Shown piece by piece: positions 1 to 9,220 of a stretch of 64,000 bases of DNA (its first letter is position 1; each line of letters begins with the position of its first letter). The stretch comes from Coprobacillus cateniformis (GTDB taxonomy: Bacteria > Bacillota_I > Bacilli_A > Erysipelotrichales > Coprobacillaceae). The DNA lies in NCBI RefSeq assembly GCF_009767585.1, contig NZ_WSNW01000001.1, forward strand, positions 1,146,090 through 1,210,089, given 5' to 3'. Position numbers and translations under genes: made by a program. Below the pieces are notes generated by a model that ran no database searches, was not told the DNA's origin, and worked only from the letters and a program-made list of their open reading frames with translations.

Positions 1-488
1 TTGTATCTACCCATTACAGTAATGAAGAATGTTTAAAGAGTGCAATCTTCTATACAGAAGAAGATTTATCTTTTTTAGAAGGAACAGTTCAATGGATATG
101 TCAAAGTCCATATCGACCTCATCATAAAAGAAAGAACTGGTTTATTGATGTGTCAATAATCAAAGAAGATATCAAAATTGACAATACTAATGATATCAGA
201 TATGAGGTGTTTAGAAGTTCAGGAAAAGGTGGACAAAATGTCAATAAGGTATCTACAGCTATAAGAGCCATTCATGTTCCAACAGGACTTGTTACTGTAT
301 CTATGGATCAAAGAAGTCAGTTGCAAAATAAAAAGATTGCATATCTTAGATTATTAGAAAAAATAGATGAAACAAGTTCATCTATTAATAAAAGTATTCA
401 TTATTTGAATTGGCAAAAGCATAATCAGATCGAAAGAGGTAATTCTATAAGAGTATATAAGGGAATGAAATTCATCAGAATAATATAA
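1..488 (+). CDS. prfH: Peptide chain release factor-like PrfH, C-terminal part
   Basis: The reading frame is open from base 3 to the stop at 488, so the gene enters from outside the window. The protein carries the GGQ peptidyl-hydrolase motif (SSGKGGQNVNKV) followed by the conserved basic segment of class I release factors. The preceding residues (TVQWICQSPYRP, HHKRKNWF) are typical of PrfH. Established knowledge: PrfH lacks the stop-codon recognition domain, is usually encoded beside an RtcB RNA ligase, and acts with it on ribosomes cleaved in the 16S decoding centre. An rtcB gene is therefore expected just upstream, out of view. A start at 150 would remove conserved sequence and is rejected. 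Confidence 0.9.
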   Translation, partial: VSTHYSNEECLKSAIFYTEEDLSFLEGTVQWICQSPYRPHHKRKNWFIDVSIIKEDIKIDNTNDIRYEVFRSSGKGGQNVNKVSTAIRAIHVPTGLVTVSMDQRSQLQNKKIAYLRLLEKIDETSSSINKSIHYLNWQKHNQIERGNSIRVYKGMKFIRII

Positions 489-632
489 ATTGGAATTATT
501 GTATTTAATTAAGGCTATACTTATTTGAGAATGCAGTTTGATAAAGTAATTCATGTATAGTATAAATGTCGCTTGAATACAATTGCAATGTAACGACATA
601 TGCGTTATAATTACTTAAAGGAGATGATAATT

Positions 633-935
633 ATGGAAAAAACAATGACATTAAATTTAAGGGTGAATCCTGAAGTTAAGAAAAATGCTGAGGAAGTTCT
701 TTCTCAATTAGGAATGTCTATGTCAACAGCGATTGATATTTATTTAAGACAAATATCATTAAATCAAGGAATTCCATTTACAATAGCAATTCCTAATGCA
801 CCAAAATCTATGAATACAGATGAAATGACTGCAAAAGAAATTCGAGCATTACTACAAGAAGGTTTAGATGATATTAACGCTGGGAAAGTCCAAGACGCTT
901 CAGAAGCATTTGCAAAATTTAGAGAATCTTTATAA
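633..935 (+). CDS. RelB/DinJ-type antitoxin
   Basis: This 100-aa protein has an N-terminal ribbon-helix-helix segment (TMTLNLRVNPEVKKNAEEVL, then SMSTAIDIYLRQI) typical of RelB/DinJ antitoxins, which bind their own operator and neutralise a RelE/ParE-type toxin. I chose the ATG at 633 because an AAAGGAG ribosome site lies at 617-623; the upstream in-frame ATG at 624 overlaps that site and the one at 600 has none. The toxin gene follows after one base, as expected for a co-transcribed, coupled pair. Confidence 0.85.
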   Translation: MEKTMTLNLRVNPEVKKNAEEVLSQLGMSMSTAIDIYLRQISLNQGIPFTIAIPNAPKSMNTDEMTAKEIRALLQEGLDDINAGKVQDASEAFAKFRESL

Positions 936-936
936 T

Positions 937-1251
937 ATGAAGAAGTATCAAATTAAAATAACAGATCGAGCTTTTGATGATATGACTGAGATTTATAAAT
1001 ATATTTCTAATAATCTCGGTTCACCTGAAAATGCTTTACAGCAATACAATAGAATTGCTGGTGCAATAGAGAAACTAGATGTTTATCCAACACGTATTAA
1101 AATTTTGGATTCTGAGCCTGAACATAGTTTAGGATTTAGGGCATTACAAGTTGACAAATATGTTGTTATATTTATCATTGATAATGATGTAGTAAATATT
1201 GTAAGGGTTCTATATAGTGCATCTGATTTTAGAAAAAAATTGGTTATATAA
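937..1251 (+). CDS. RelE/ParE-family toxin
   Basis: This 104-aa basic protein begins KKYQIKITDRAFDDMTEIYKYI and ends in a short beta strand with R and K residues (VRVLYSASDFRKKL), the layout of the RelE/ParE superfamily. Members either cleave mRNA on the ribosome or poison gyrase; the sequence alone does not tell which. The ATG at 937 lies one base after the antitoxin stop. The gene is followed by a strong hairpin terminator, so the pair forms a self-contained two-gene unit. Confidence 0.85.
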   Translation: MKKYQIKITDRAFDDMTEIYKYISNNLGSPENALQQYNRIAGAIEKLDVYPTRIKILDSEPEHSLGFRALQVDKYVVIFIIDNDVVNIVRVLYSASDFRKKLVI

Positions 1252-1288
1252 TTAAACTATTATTCATGAAAATTAACTTTTAAATCAC

Positions 1289-1317
1289 AAGAAGGATATC
1301 CATGCGATATCCTTCTT
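1289..1317 (+). terminator. Hairpin terminator of the toxin-antitoxin operon
   Basis: A perfect 12-bp stem (AAGAAGGATATC at 1289-1300, GATATCCTTCTT at 1306-1317) closes a 5-nt loop 37 bp after the toxin stop. It ends in a short T run. The symmetry would also allow it to work on the opposite strand. Confidence 0.75.
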
Positions 1318-1652
1318 TACATAAATAATACTTTATAAAAAATCAATAATTAAACCAACGTTTTTATTTATTCTTCATCTGTGGTGTGAGTAATTAATTA
1401 CCTATCAATTTAAAACACTTTGATTTTATGGTATTTTTTTTCAAATTATAAATACATATAGCTATGTTTTCACGGAAGAATATACGATATTTATATAATG
1501 TTATATACTAACTAAATGAATTTTATATAAGGCTATAGAAACAGTTTTACATACCTCAAAAAATAGGATAAGTCATCTAGCATCTATAAATGAATCATCT
1601 CTAAATTCAAATATATTTTCAAAGATACAATTTTTATATTTTTAATCCATTT
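1318..1652. other. Gene-free AT-rich spacer
   Basis: I see no open frame with a ribosome site, no convincing hairpin and no repeat in this stretch. It separates the toxin-antitoxin unit from the convergent helicase gene. Confidence 0.5.
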
Positions 1653-4191
1653 TTATTTAATTTCTTGATACACATCATCAGAATAAAGTTGTTCAATATT
1701 TTGGGGATATAATTGATTATTATCTATTAGCTCTTGTATTTTTTCATCAGTTATATTATGTAATTCAAATGGCGATAATTCCTTTAAAAATTCCTTAATT
1801 GCTCCCTTAAATTTTTTTAGCTTACCTTTTCTAATTATTCTAACTTTATGAGTAAAATCACCAGCATATTCAAGGTTTTTTGTTGGAATAATCATAAACC
1901 TATATACATTCACATCTTTTCCGTAAACTGAATCAAACCATCCACAATGGCTATTCATTTGACTTGCTTCACTTTTTTTAATTGAAGACCTTTTATCTTC
2001 AATCTCATTTTTACACTCAAAAATCATATATTCGTTATTTGAACAACACCATAAATTATCAGGACCTTTTTTTATCTGTTTATCTGGTCTCTCGCTTATA
2101 AAGCCAATAAATTCACCTATCTTCTGTAATGAAGCTTCAAATTTATCACTATTTACACCAAAAGATAAATTATCCAATAACTCATTTATTGTTAGAACTA
2201 GTTCACCATAACTCTTAAAGCCATTAAGAAATTCTTTAATCTTCGTTGTCCTATTAATGTTTATATAAGAAACTTTTGAATAAGATATACCAACCTTTGG
2301 TTTCAATAATTCGTTATTCAATTTAAATGCAGCTTTTTGTAAATCATTAAATTTTGATTTATCAATATAATAAGAATAGCGAGCTAACTGTTGTAAATAC
2401 CATCCTTTATCACAATCATTCATTTCAGTATTCTCATCAATAAATTCTTGTGTTAGAGCATATGCTTTTTCATACTCCTCTTGTAAAAAATACTTCTCAA
2501 TATTTCTTTCTTTTTCTAATACTGTATAATCTATTAATGATTGTTCATTTTTACTTAGTCCATTCATTTTACTTGTATAAAACATTTTCCAATCATCAAC
2601 TCTACCTAAGCATTGATTGATTAGCCCAACAAGTGACTTAAATGGTTCTTCGCCATTTTTAACATCATCCTTTGCTAATTCAGAAATATCCAATCCGATA
2701 TCAATTTGTTTCCTAGTCTGCTCTGAGAAATATTTTCTTGTTTCTATGCTCCTCATAAATTTAACTATATCATTTCCAATAATAAGAATAACACAAAAAT
2801 CTTTCTCGCCTCTCACCCCTCTTCCTAATCCTTGTTCTATTTGCTGTGCAATTTTTTTATTAATAATATCACTATCTGGTCTACATAATTCTTCATATCG
2901 ATCACATAAGTTTTCAAAATAGGGTTTAGAATCTATTATTAAGATTCTACAAGTTTCATCTGGAAGATCTATTCCATCATATCTATTATTTACAACTAAT
3001 ATTTTATTAAATTCTCCTTTTTTTAATTTATCAATTTCTTTAAAAATATTATTTGAATTAGTAATAATACCTCCTTGTTTACTATAATAATCTGCTTTTT
3101 TTGTATTTGGAACAATTGAAACAATCCCAAATCCATCATGTTTTGCTCTCATTAACCTAGTAACCACTAACTTCTGATCTAAGGAATCATCAACCAATTG
3201 TGGTAAAATCAACATTTTTTCTCCTGACCAAATTTGATTATTATTGATTAATGGATTTTTCACTGCATCAACACTAAAATCTAATCCTTTAATAAAAAAG
3301 GCATCATCTTGTGTTGTTGCTGACATTAATATTCTATGGCTAGAATTAGTAAATAATCCAAACTTTTTTGTATCAATACTATATGGAGATATTTCTATTC
3401 TGTTTCCAGTTATAAAACAAATATATTTTTCTAAAGAATCTTTAATTAAATCCCAGCTATATTTTATACACGAATCATCTTTATATTGTGATAAAATAGA
3501 TAATACTTCTGATTTTTTATCATACCATGCCCAATAAGGAACCACCATTAAAGTACTATAATCTTCCTCCTTCAAATCCAAAAAGCTTCCTTTTCCTTGC
3601 TCTCTCAAATCCTCTTCAAATAAATTAATAATATCATCAAATAGCTTATTATAAGTTTTTCTTGAAATTTTAATTGTAAAAGAATCTTTTATCACATCTA
3701 TGCATGTATGTGCATCATCCAAAATAATAGTTCCAACTTTACATGATCGATTTCCTATTCCAAAAATAGATTTACCATTAAACACTTTATGAGCATGAGT
3801 TATTAAAATTTTTTCACTTGATTGAAAAGAAGAAGGCAACTCTCTTTCATCTAGTAATACTTCATGTTGTATTCCGAATTTTTCAGCCTCTCTATGAACT
3901 TGATTGACTAAATATTTGTTTGGGCAAACATATAGACATGGTCCTTTGCCCATATTAATTTTTGATTGTAATATCAGCAAGCCTATTAATGTTTTCCCCT
4001 CCCCCTGTATGTAATTTGATTATTACATCCTTATTGTCCTTATAGCTTTCAAACCATTTCTTCAATATATATTCCTGAGCTACTCTAAGTGGACCCGCAA
4101 TACTTTTTCTATCTAACGTTTCATATACTTCAATAGGATTTATTTTTTTCTCTAATTGATTTTCATTCATTATATTTCTAAAATTGACCAT
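1653..4191 (-). pseudogene. DinG/XPD-like SF2 helicase with C-terminal nuclease-like domain, frameshifted in the Walker A motif
   Basis: Two frames together give one protein of about 850 aa. The start at 4191 follows a GGTGAGGAG ribosome site. The N-terminal frame reads IIKLHTGGG and then goes out of frame; the second frame resumes as GKTLIGLLILQSK, so one extra G in the run at about 3997-4000 breaks the P-loop. Downstream are a DEAH-like box (IILDDAH), motif III (MSATT) and motif VI (QIEQGLGRGVRG), as in XPD/DinG helicases. Near the C-terminus, DNLWCCSNNEYMIFECKNE resembles a PD-(D/E)xK nuclease core. Helicase-nuclease fusions of this kind are common in phage defence, but I cannot name the family. 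The shift could be a real inactivating mutation, a reversible slip in the G tract, or a sequencing error. Confidence 0.7.
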
Positions 4192-4390
4192 AAAATTCTC
4201 CTCACCAATGTTATTTTAGTCTATATATGATATTTTATCATTTTATATAATAAAAAGAAATAGTTTGTATTTTAATAGAGCTTTGTTATTCCATTAATTT
4301 CATAGAATGGAGTATAAGTCTCTTACTCAATTTTAGTGATAAATTACAGAACGATCTCTTATTTTTCCTGCTTATGTTCTTCAAAACATG

Positions 4391-5566
4391 TCAAAACCTA
4401 ATTTTCATGTCATTATCCATAAACTCAACATTATCATCATATAAATCATCCAATACTTTTCTCTGATCATCACGGCTAGGATGTGTATATACATTCCATG
4501 TTGTATTTACTGTACTATGTCTTAATAAATCTCTTACAACTATTGGATTAACTCCTGCCACCATCAACTCAGTAGCATAAGTATGCCTAAGCATATGATA
4601 ATGAAATTTAATATCTAACTTTTTTGCTGTATCTCTTATCCTTTCTTGAAAATTTACTGGCGAAATGAAATCTCCATGTTCATCACAAATAACGAAATCA
4701 TATGGATTTTCCACAAACCAGCTTTTTAAATACTCACTTAATATTGAACAAATTTCTACTCTAGCTTTACTGCTTTTTGTTTTCAATCTTTCTGTTAGAT
4801 ATATTTCTTTTCTTTTTAATCCAGCATGTTCTATTCTTCTGCGTATTGTTAGTTGGTTTCTTTCTAAATCAAAATCTTCCTTCTTTAGTGCCATAACTTC
4901 ACTTATCCTTAAACCAGTATACCTACCAATTAGCAAAGCAATACCATATGATTTATATTTATATTGAGCTTTTTTCGCAAAGCATCGATTAGGACTTGCT
5001 TTTATAATTTCTTCTATTAACCGTTTCAAATCATCATCACTTATAATCTCTACACCCTCTTTCTTTTCTGGCTTATTAGGAAGAAGAATGTTTGGAACGG
5101 GATTTATTGATATATACCCTGCTCTAACTCCATGCTTAAATATGACTGAATAAACCTTTTTTATGTTCTTGACTGTTGGATAGTTGTATCTTTGTGATAA
5201 TTCATTAATATGTGCCTGAAGTGAAACATAACTCACTGACTCAATTGGCACATTCCCAAAATTGCCTTTTACATACGTTTGATGTGTTTTAATATAATAA
5301 TATAATGTAGCTGGAGCCCATTTGATTTTACCTTCAATTTCTACATATTCATCAAAGACATCATTTAATGTCCTTTTCCTTGATTCAGGAATTAATACCT
5401 TTGCATTTGATTTTTCAATAATACTCGCTTCATAATTTCTAGCTTCTTTTTTCGTTCTAAATCCACTTTTTGTATGACGCTGTGTAACTCCATATGGATC
5501 TTTATATCTCATATCTACTTGATATATATATCCATACTTTTTGCTTTTTAATTTTCTAATAGACAT
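4391..5566 (-). CDS. Tyrosine recombinase (integrase), copy 1
   Basis: This 391-aa phage/ICE-type integrase has an N-terminal arm-binding region (KSKKYGYIYQVDMRYKD), a core-binding SAM-like domain at about 70-150, and a complete catalytic set: Arg220 (GRYTGLRISE), His324/Arg327 (HMLRHTYATE), His350 and Tyr360 (TTWNVYTH). It is expected to catalyse integration and excision at an attachment site. It lies 54 bp downstream of a clearly related integrase on the same strand. Either could be the working enzyme of the surrounding element; both keep all catalytic residues. Confidence 0.92.
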   Translation of the reverse strand: MSIRKLKSKKYGYIYQVDMRYKDPYGVTQRHTKSGFRTKKEARNYEASIIEKSNAKVLIPESRKRTLNDVFDEYVEIEGKIKWAPATLYYYIKTHQTYVKGNFGNVPIESVSYVSLQAHINELSQRYNYPTVKNIKKVYSVIFKHGVRAGYISINPVPNILLPNKPEKKEGVEIISDDDLKRLIEEIIKASPNRCFAKKAQYKYKSYGIALLIGRYTGLRISEVMALKKEDFDLERNQLTIRRRIEHAGLKRKEIYLTERLKTKSSKARVEICSILSEYLKSWFVENPYDFVICDEHGDFISPVNFQERIRDTAKKLDIKFHYHMLRHTYATELMVAGVNPIVVRDLLRHSTVNTTWNVYTHPSRDDQRKVLDDLYDDNVEFMDNDMKIRF

Positions 5567-5620
5567 ATATTACCTCCATCTGTGTATCAGCTTTTACCAC
5601 CATAAAAAAATAAAAAAGCA

Positions 5621-6772
5621 TCATTTCATCTCCATATAAAGATTATCTAATGCCTTTCTTTGATCCTCATTTTGAGGATGTGTATATATGCTCCAAGTTG
5701 TACTGATATCACTATGCCTCATTAAATCTTTTACAACAACAGGATTAACTCCTGACATGACTAATTCTGTTGCATAAGTATGTCTTAACATATGATAATG
5801 AAAATTAATATTAAGTTCTTTACAGACCTCACGTAATCTATGATTTAAGGTTTCTGGTTTGATAAAATTACCTTTCCCATCACATATCACAAATTCAAAT
5901 GGATTTATTTCAAACCATTTTTTAAGATAGCTACATAACAGTTTGCTTATTTCTACTGTTCCTTTGCTTTTTGCTGATTTTAACTGATGAGTTGTATGTA
6001 TATCTTTAGCTTTTAAACCAGAATATTCAATCTTTCTTCTCACTGTCATACAGCAATTTTCAAGATCAAAGTCTTGCCTTTTAAGTGCTAGGGTTTCACT
6101 GATTCTTAACCCTGTATATCTCCCTATAATCAAAGCCATAGCATATGACTTAAAGGTAAATTCAGCATTCTTTCCTGATGAATACGGATTTGTTCTTTTA
6201 ACAGTCTGTAAAGCATCAATAATCTTTGACAAATTCTCATCACTTATGATTTCCACCTTAACTCTTCTTTCATTCTGTAACTTTGGAATTTGAATATATG
6301 GTATTGGATTCTCTCTAATATATCCTACTCGTAAAGCATACTTAAATGTCACTGCAAACAACTTTTTTATATTCTTAAGTGTTGGTGGATTATATTTCTC
6401 CGACATTTTATTAAAAAATTGTTGTAGATTCATGTATTTTAACGAACCCATATTTTCATTTCCAATCGTATCTTTCACATACATTTCATGAGTTACATTA
6501 TAGTATACTTTTGTTGATCTTGCATATTTGACCTCTCCCTCTATTTCCATATACTCATAATAAATATCATTAAATGTTTTATTCGTACTTTTTCCCTGCT
6601 CTATTAAAACTTCTAGTTGTTCTTTAAAATCTCTTTCATATTTTTTAGCTTCATTAAAAGTTTTAAACCCACTTTTAATATGTCTTTTTGATATGCCAAG
6701 TGTATTCTTGTATCTAATATCTACTTGAAAAGTGTTTCCATATTTTTTATTTTGTATTTTTGATATTGCCAT
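5621..6772 (-). CDS. Tyrosine recombinase (integrase), copy 2
   Basis: A paralogue of the neighbouring integrase with the same architecture and the same signature segments (GRYTGLRISETLALK, HMLRHTYATELV, STTWSIYTH). I start it at the ATG at 6772, which has an AGAGGA ribosome site 9 bp upstream; an upstream TTG at 6796 is less likely. The HTH gene immediately upstream ends at 6793 and looks like its excisionase or directionality partner. The two integrases are similar throughout but clearly diverged, so the duplication is not recent. Confidence 0.92.
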   Translation of the reverse strand: MAISKIQNKKYGNTFQVDIRYKNTLGISKRHIKSGFKTFNEAKKYERDFKEQLEVLIEQGKSTNKTFNDIYYEYMEIEGEVKYARSTKVYYNVTHEMYVKDTIGNENMGSLKYMNLQQFFNKMSEKYNPPTLKNIKKLFAVTFKYALRVGYIRENPIPYIQIPKLQNERRVKVEIISDENLSKIIDALQTVKRTNPYSSGKNAEFTFKSYAMALIIGRYTGLRISETLALKRQDFDLENCCMTVRRKIEYSGLKAKDIHTTHQLKSAKSKGTVEISKLLCSYLKKWFEINPFEFVICDGKGNFIKPETLNHRLREVCKELNINFHYHMLRHTYATELVMSGVNPVVVKDLMRHSDISTTWSIYTHPQNEDQRKALDNLYMEMK

Positions 6773-6792
6773 ATTCAAAATCCTCTTTCTAT

Positions 6793-7032
6793 TCAAATTT
6801 TCTTTCGAGCATTAACAATTTGCTTGCTTTGAATAGCCTTGATTCTACTGCTTACATCCAATCCCTCATAATCCATATAAAAATTACTGACTGCCCTAGG
6901 AGAAAACATATAATTTCTTCCAGTGCGAATTGCAGGAATAATTCCCATCTCCCTTAGAAAAGTCACATGGCTTTCTGAACAATTAAGCAATTTCATTAAT
7001 TGAGCTTGTGTAAGCATTTGTAAACTATCCAC
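6793..7032 (-). CDS. Small helix-turn-helix protein, excisionase-like
   Basis: This 79-aa protein carries a MerR-like winged helix (LTQAQLMKLLNCSESHVTFLREMGIIPAIRTGRNYMFSPRAV), the fold used by many excisionases to bend attachment-site DNA. The GTG start at 7032 is supported by a GGAGGT site 8 bp upstream. It sits 20 bp ahead of integrase copy 2 and is probably co-transcribed with it. A repressor role is also possible. Confidence 0.7.
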   Translation of the reverse strand: MDSLQMLTQAQLMKLLNCSESHVTFLREMGIIPAIRTGRNYMFSPRAVSNFYMDYEGLDVSSRIKAIQSKQIVNARKKI

Positions 7033-7141
7033 TTTTCATTACCTCCAATCCTTTTAATATTTATTATGCTCTTTTCAGCAACCAACACTACCACATAAAT
7101 TCTCTTTTATCTATTAAATAATTAACAATTTTTACAATGAT

Positions 7142-7864
7142 CTAATTAAGTACCATCTCTTGAAGTTTTAATGGTTGATTATTAGCCATATCATAATCTT
7201 CCATAAAGCTGATTTCTATATGATCCTTTGTTTGAAGTTTAAATAAATATTGTTCCATAGACTTGATCTTAAGTTCATCATCATAAACAATGACTTTATT
7301 AACATCTGAATCTTTTATGCAGAAATCAACATGTTTGCTCATACTTGAATCAAATGCAGGCATCTCAATGATACAAACCTTTTCACTTTCCTCAGATAAC
7401 CTCTTTACAAAATCCATAAATTCATCTCTTGATGAATCATTCGTTATAATCGCAATCCTGTCTTTTCTTTCTTTGAATGTTTCTTCAATAACATAATAAA
7501 CAGCTTCTTTCAATTCTTCCAACATATCATCATCTATCATTCTATTAAGATCTGAAAGACTTATAGGCATTTTAGAATTAACAACACTTATTCCTTTATC
7601 TTCAAACATTTTTATGAATCGACCATCATGATAAGCATTTGCAACAATGAAATCCACATCATCAGCTATAACAATCTCTGGATGAACTTTCATAACTGCA
7701 TCAACGATCTGTTCAGGAGCTATAAATGACATAATTAGTGGATAATGCATTTCTCCACCGATATCCAAGTTATGCTCTTTTGCATACTTCATATATTTTT
7801 CTTCACTTTCACCATTTAATATGGTTTCAGTTTCAGATGTTAAAATTAATGTGCTTTTACTCAT
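7142..7864 (-). CDS. Unassigned acidic 240-aa protein
   Basis: I do not recognise this family. The first 100 residues (EKYMKYAKEHNLDIGGEM, then HPEIVIADDVDFIVANAYHDGRFIKMFEDKGISVVN) loosely resemble the alpha/beta resolvase fold of serine recombinases, but the catalytic serine and arginines are not evident. Residues 140-230 look like a second alpha/beta unit. The ATG follows a GAAGGAAG ribosome site. The gene lies directly downstream of the structured non-coding region at 7908-8288, so that RNA may be its leader. It is placed between the integrase module and a sigma-like factor. Confidence 0.5.
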   Translation of the reverse strand: MSKSTLILTSETETILNGESEEKYMKYAKEHNLDIGGEMHYPLIMSFIAPEQIVDAVMKVHPEIVIADDVDFIVANAYHDGRFIKMFEDKGISVVNSKMPISLSDLNRMIDDDMLEELKEAVYYVIEETFKERKDRIAIITNDSSRDEFMDFVKRLSEESEKVCIIEMPAFDSSMSKHVDFCIKDSDVNKVIVYDDELKIKSMEQYLFKLQTKDHIEISFMEDYDMANNQPLKLQEMVLN

Positions 7865-7907
7865 ATTCTTCCTTCTTCCCTGTACTATTTTTTATTAGCA
7901 CATTGAT

Positions 7908-8288
7908 GGCACCTAGGAAATTAGGGGAAAGGATTCCCTAAGTGCCACTATATCTACTAATAAGTTATATTCCGTTTCGTATTCACAATACTAAAGTTTT
8001 CGTTATAGAATGAAGACGCTCCAATAAAGAGTCCATAGGTCACTACCTTCCCTCCTCCAATCAAAGGGACGCCATCTCACAGCTGTGACAGTTGTCATCT
8101 GCTCGACTGAGTCTGAGACGAAGTATCATACATGTAGACTTCATGGCAATTCATCAAATGTTAGATATCACATCTATCATCAATCGCTGCTTAGTTGTTC
8201 TAATAGATCAAATTTATGATTATAATGATATCCATTAGCTAAAGGTCTCGGCGTACTGCTCCATCTACACCAACGTATCTTCATTCTA
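7908..8288 (-). ncRNA. Large structured non-coding RNA or leader, unclassified
   Basis: This stretch has no open frame but dense pairing. Read on the minus strand, TAGAATGAAG-AT-ACG (8288-8274) pairs with CGTCTTCATTCTA (8018-8006), closing a domain of about 280 nt. Inside are small hairpins: GGTGT/ACGCC, AATG/CATT, TAGAT/ATCTA nested in CGATT/AATTG, GAAGT/ACTTC, CTC-GAC-tca-GTC-GAG, TGACA-AC-TGTCA and CCCT/AGGG. A further hairpin with arms GGCAC/GTGCC enclosing TTAGGG/CCCTAA lies at 7908-7946. A TTGACA box lies 11 bp upstream at 8299-8304. Strand is inferred from the flanking minus-strand genes. It could be a free ornate RNA (compare ROOL/GOLLD-type RNAs) or a cis-acting leader of the gene at 7864. 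Confidence 0.55.
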
Positions 8289-8298
8289 CTTATTTAAT

Positions 8299-8377
8299 TG
8301 TCAAAGTTCTTTATGAAATTCAAGCTGACTAAACTTCCCTTTCACTATTAAACGGGACATTATTTTTAACTTTGACA
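8299..8377. repeat. Inverted repeat holding two divergent TTGACA boxes
   Basis: TGTCAAAGTT at 8299-8308 is the exact inverse of AACTTTGACA at 8368-8377. Each arm contains a TTGACA -35-like hexamer, and the two point away from each other. The left one could drive the structured RNA; the right one would read antisense into the sigma-like gene. Confidence 0.5.
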
Positions 8378-8379
8378 CC

Positions 8380-9006
8380 CTAATCATTCAATTTTTTTCT
8401 TAATTTCTTTAAAATATTATTTTTTCTTTTATGAATAGTACTTTGAGATACATGTAACTGTTTTGCTAGTTCTCTTTCTGTCTTCTCCTGTACAAGAAGA
8501 TTGGTAATGAGTTCTTTATCATCAGGGCTTAACTTATCAATTTCATTAAGTACCATTGAAACTTTATACTGATTCTCTATATTCATACTTTTATCATCCG
8601 AAACAACATCTAAATATGTAACATCATTACGTATATTGGCATCTAAACTTATAAGTCTAGCTTGATTATCTTTGACATTATCTCTTATTATTTTTTTATA
8701 GCTGTTATAACAAACTTTAAATACATCTTCATCAACTTCTACAAGTTTTCCATGTGGTCTTAAATAAAATTTATATTGTTGAGTTTTAGAATTTCTAATT
8801 TTCCAAAAATAATTTTTACTATAATCATTTTTCACTCTCATCTCTCCGTTTCTGTAAATTTTGTTATTAAACTTACGAAACGGAGGACTTCTAATCTTTT
8901 GCAAAAGAAAACCTCTCAGTGTTTTATCTGAGAGGGAAACTATAAAATTATATATCTGATTAAAATGCTTTTTATCAAGAAATAATTTCTTGCTCTTTGT
9001 TATCAT
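8380..9006 (-). CDS. ICE/phage-type sigma-70-like factor
   Basis: This 208-aa protein ends in a sigma region 4-like helix-turn-helix (LSPDDKELITNLLVQEKTERELAKQLHVSQSTIHKRKNNILKKL). The central part (YFLRPHGKLVEVDEDVFKVCYNSYKK with arginine- and lysine-rich context) matches the small sigma-like factors carried by Gram-positive ICEs. It probably activates transfer or excision promoters. It lies just upstream of the structured RNA, the nearest candidate target. The unusual feature is a long N-terminal basic extension of about 80 residues. Confidence 0.7.
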   Translation of the reverse strand: MITKSKKLFLDKKHFNQIYNFIVSLSDKTLRGFLLQKIRSPPFRKFNNKIYRNGEMRVKNDYSKNYFWKIRNSKTQQYKFYLRPHGKLVEVDEDVFKVCYNSYKKIIRDNVKDNQARLISLDANIRNDVTYLDVVSDDKSMNIENQYKVSMVLNEIDKLSPDDKELITNLLVQEKTERELAKQLHVSQSTIHKRKNNILKKLRKKLND

Positions 9007-9220
9007 GCTATATATTTATCTCATAGAAATTTTATGTCAAAAAAGAATGAAAAACATAAAAAAGGAATAATGATTACAAGTTCTAACTCAGCTTATGGTT
9101 ACAATTCTTCCTCAACTATTTTCATTTATCAATGAATTAGACTCATATTTAACATATATTCCTTTATACAATGACATTTTTACACGTATTTAAAAATCAT
9201 TTCATCAATTTTAGTTATAA

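Noticed and set aside
378..599. Minus-strand frame over the prfH end
   Set aside because: No ribosome site or family resemblance, and it lies opposite the prfH coding sequence.
8006..8288. Possible group I intron or riboswitch
   Set aside because: I could not identify the conserved core segments of either; the region is left as unclassified structured RNA.
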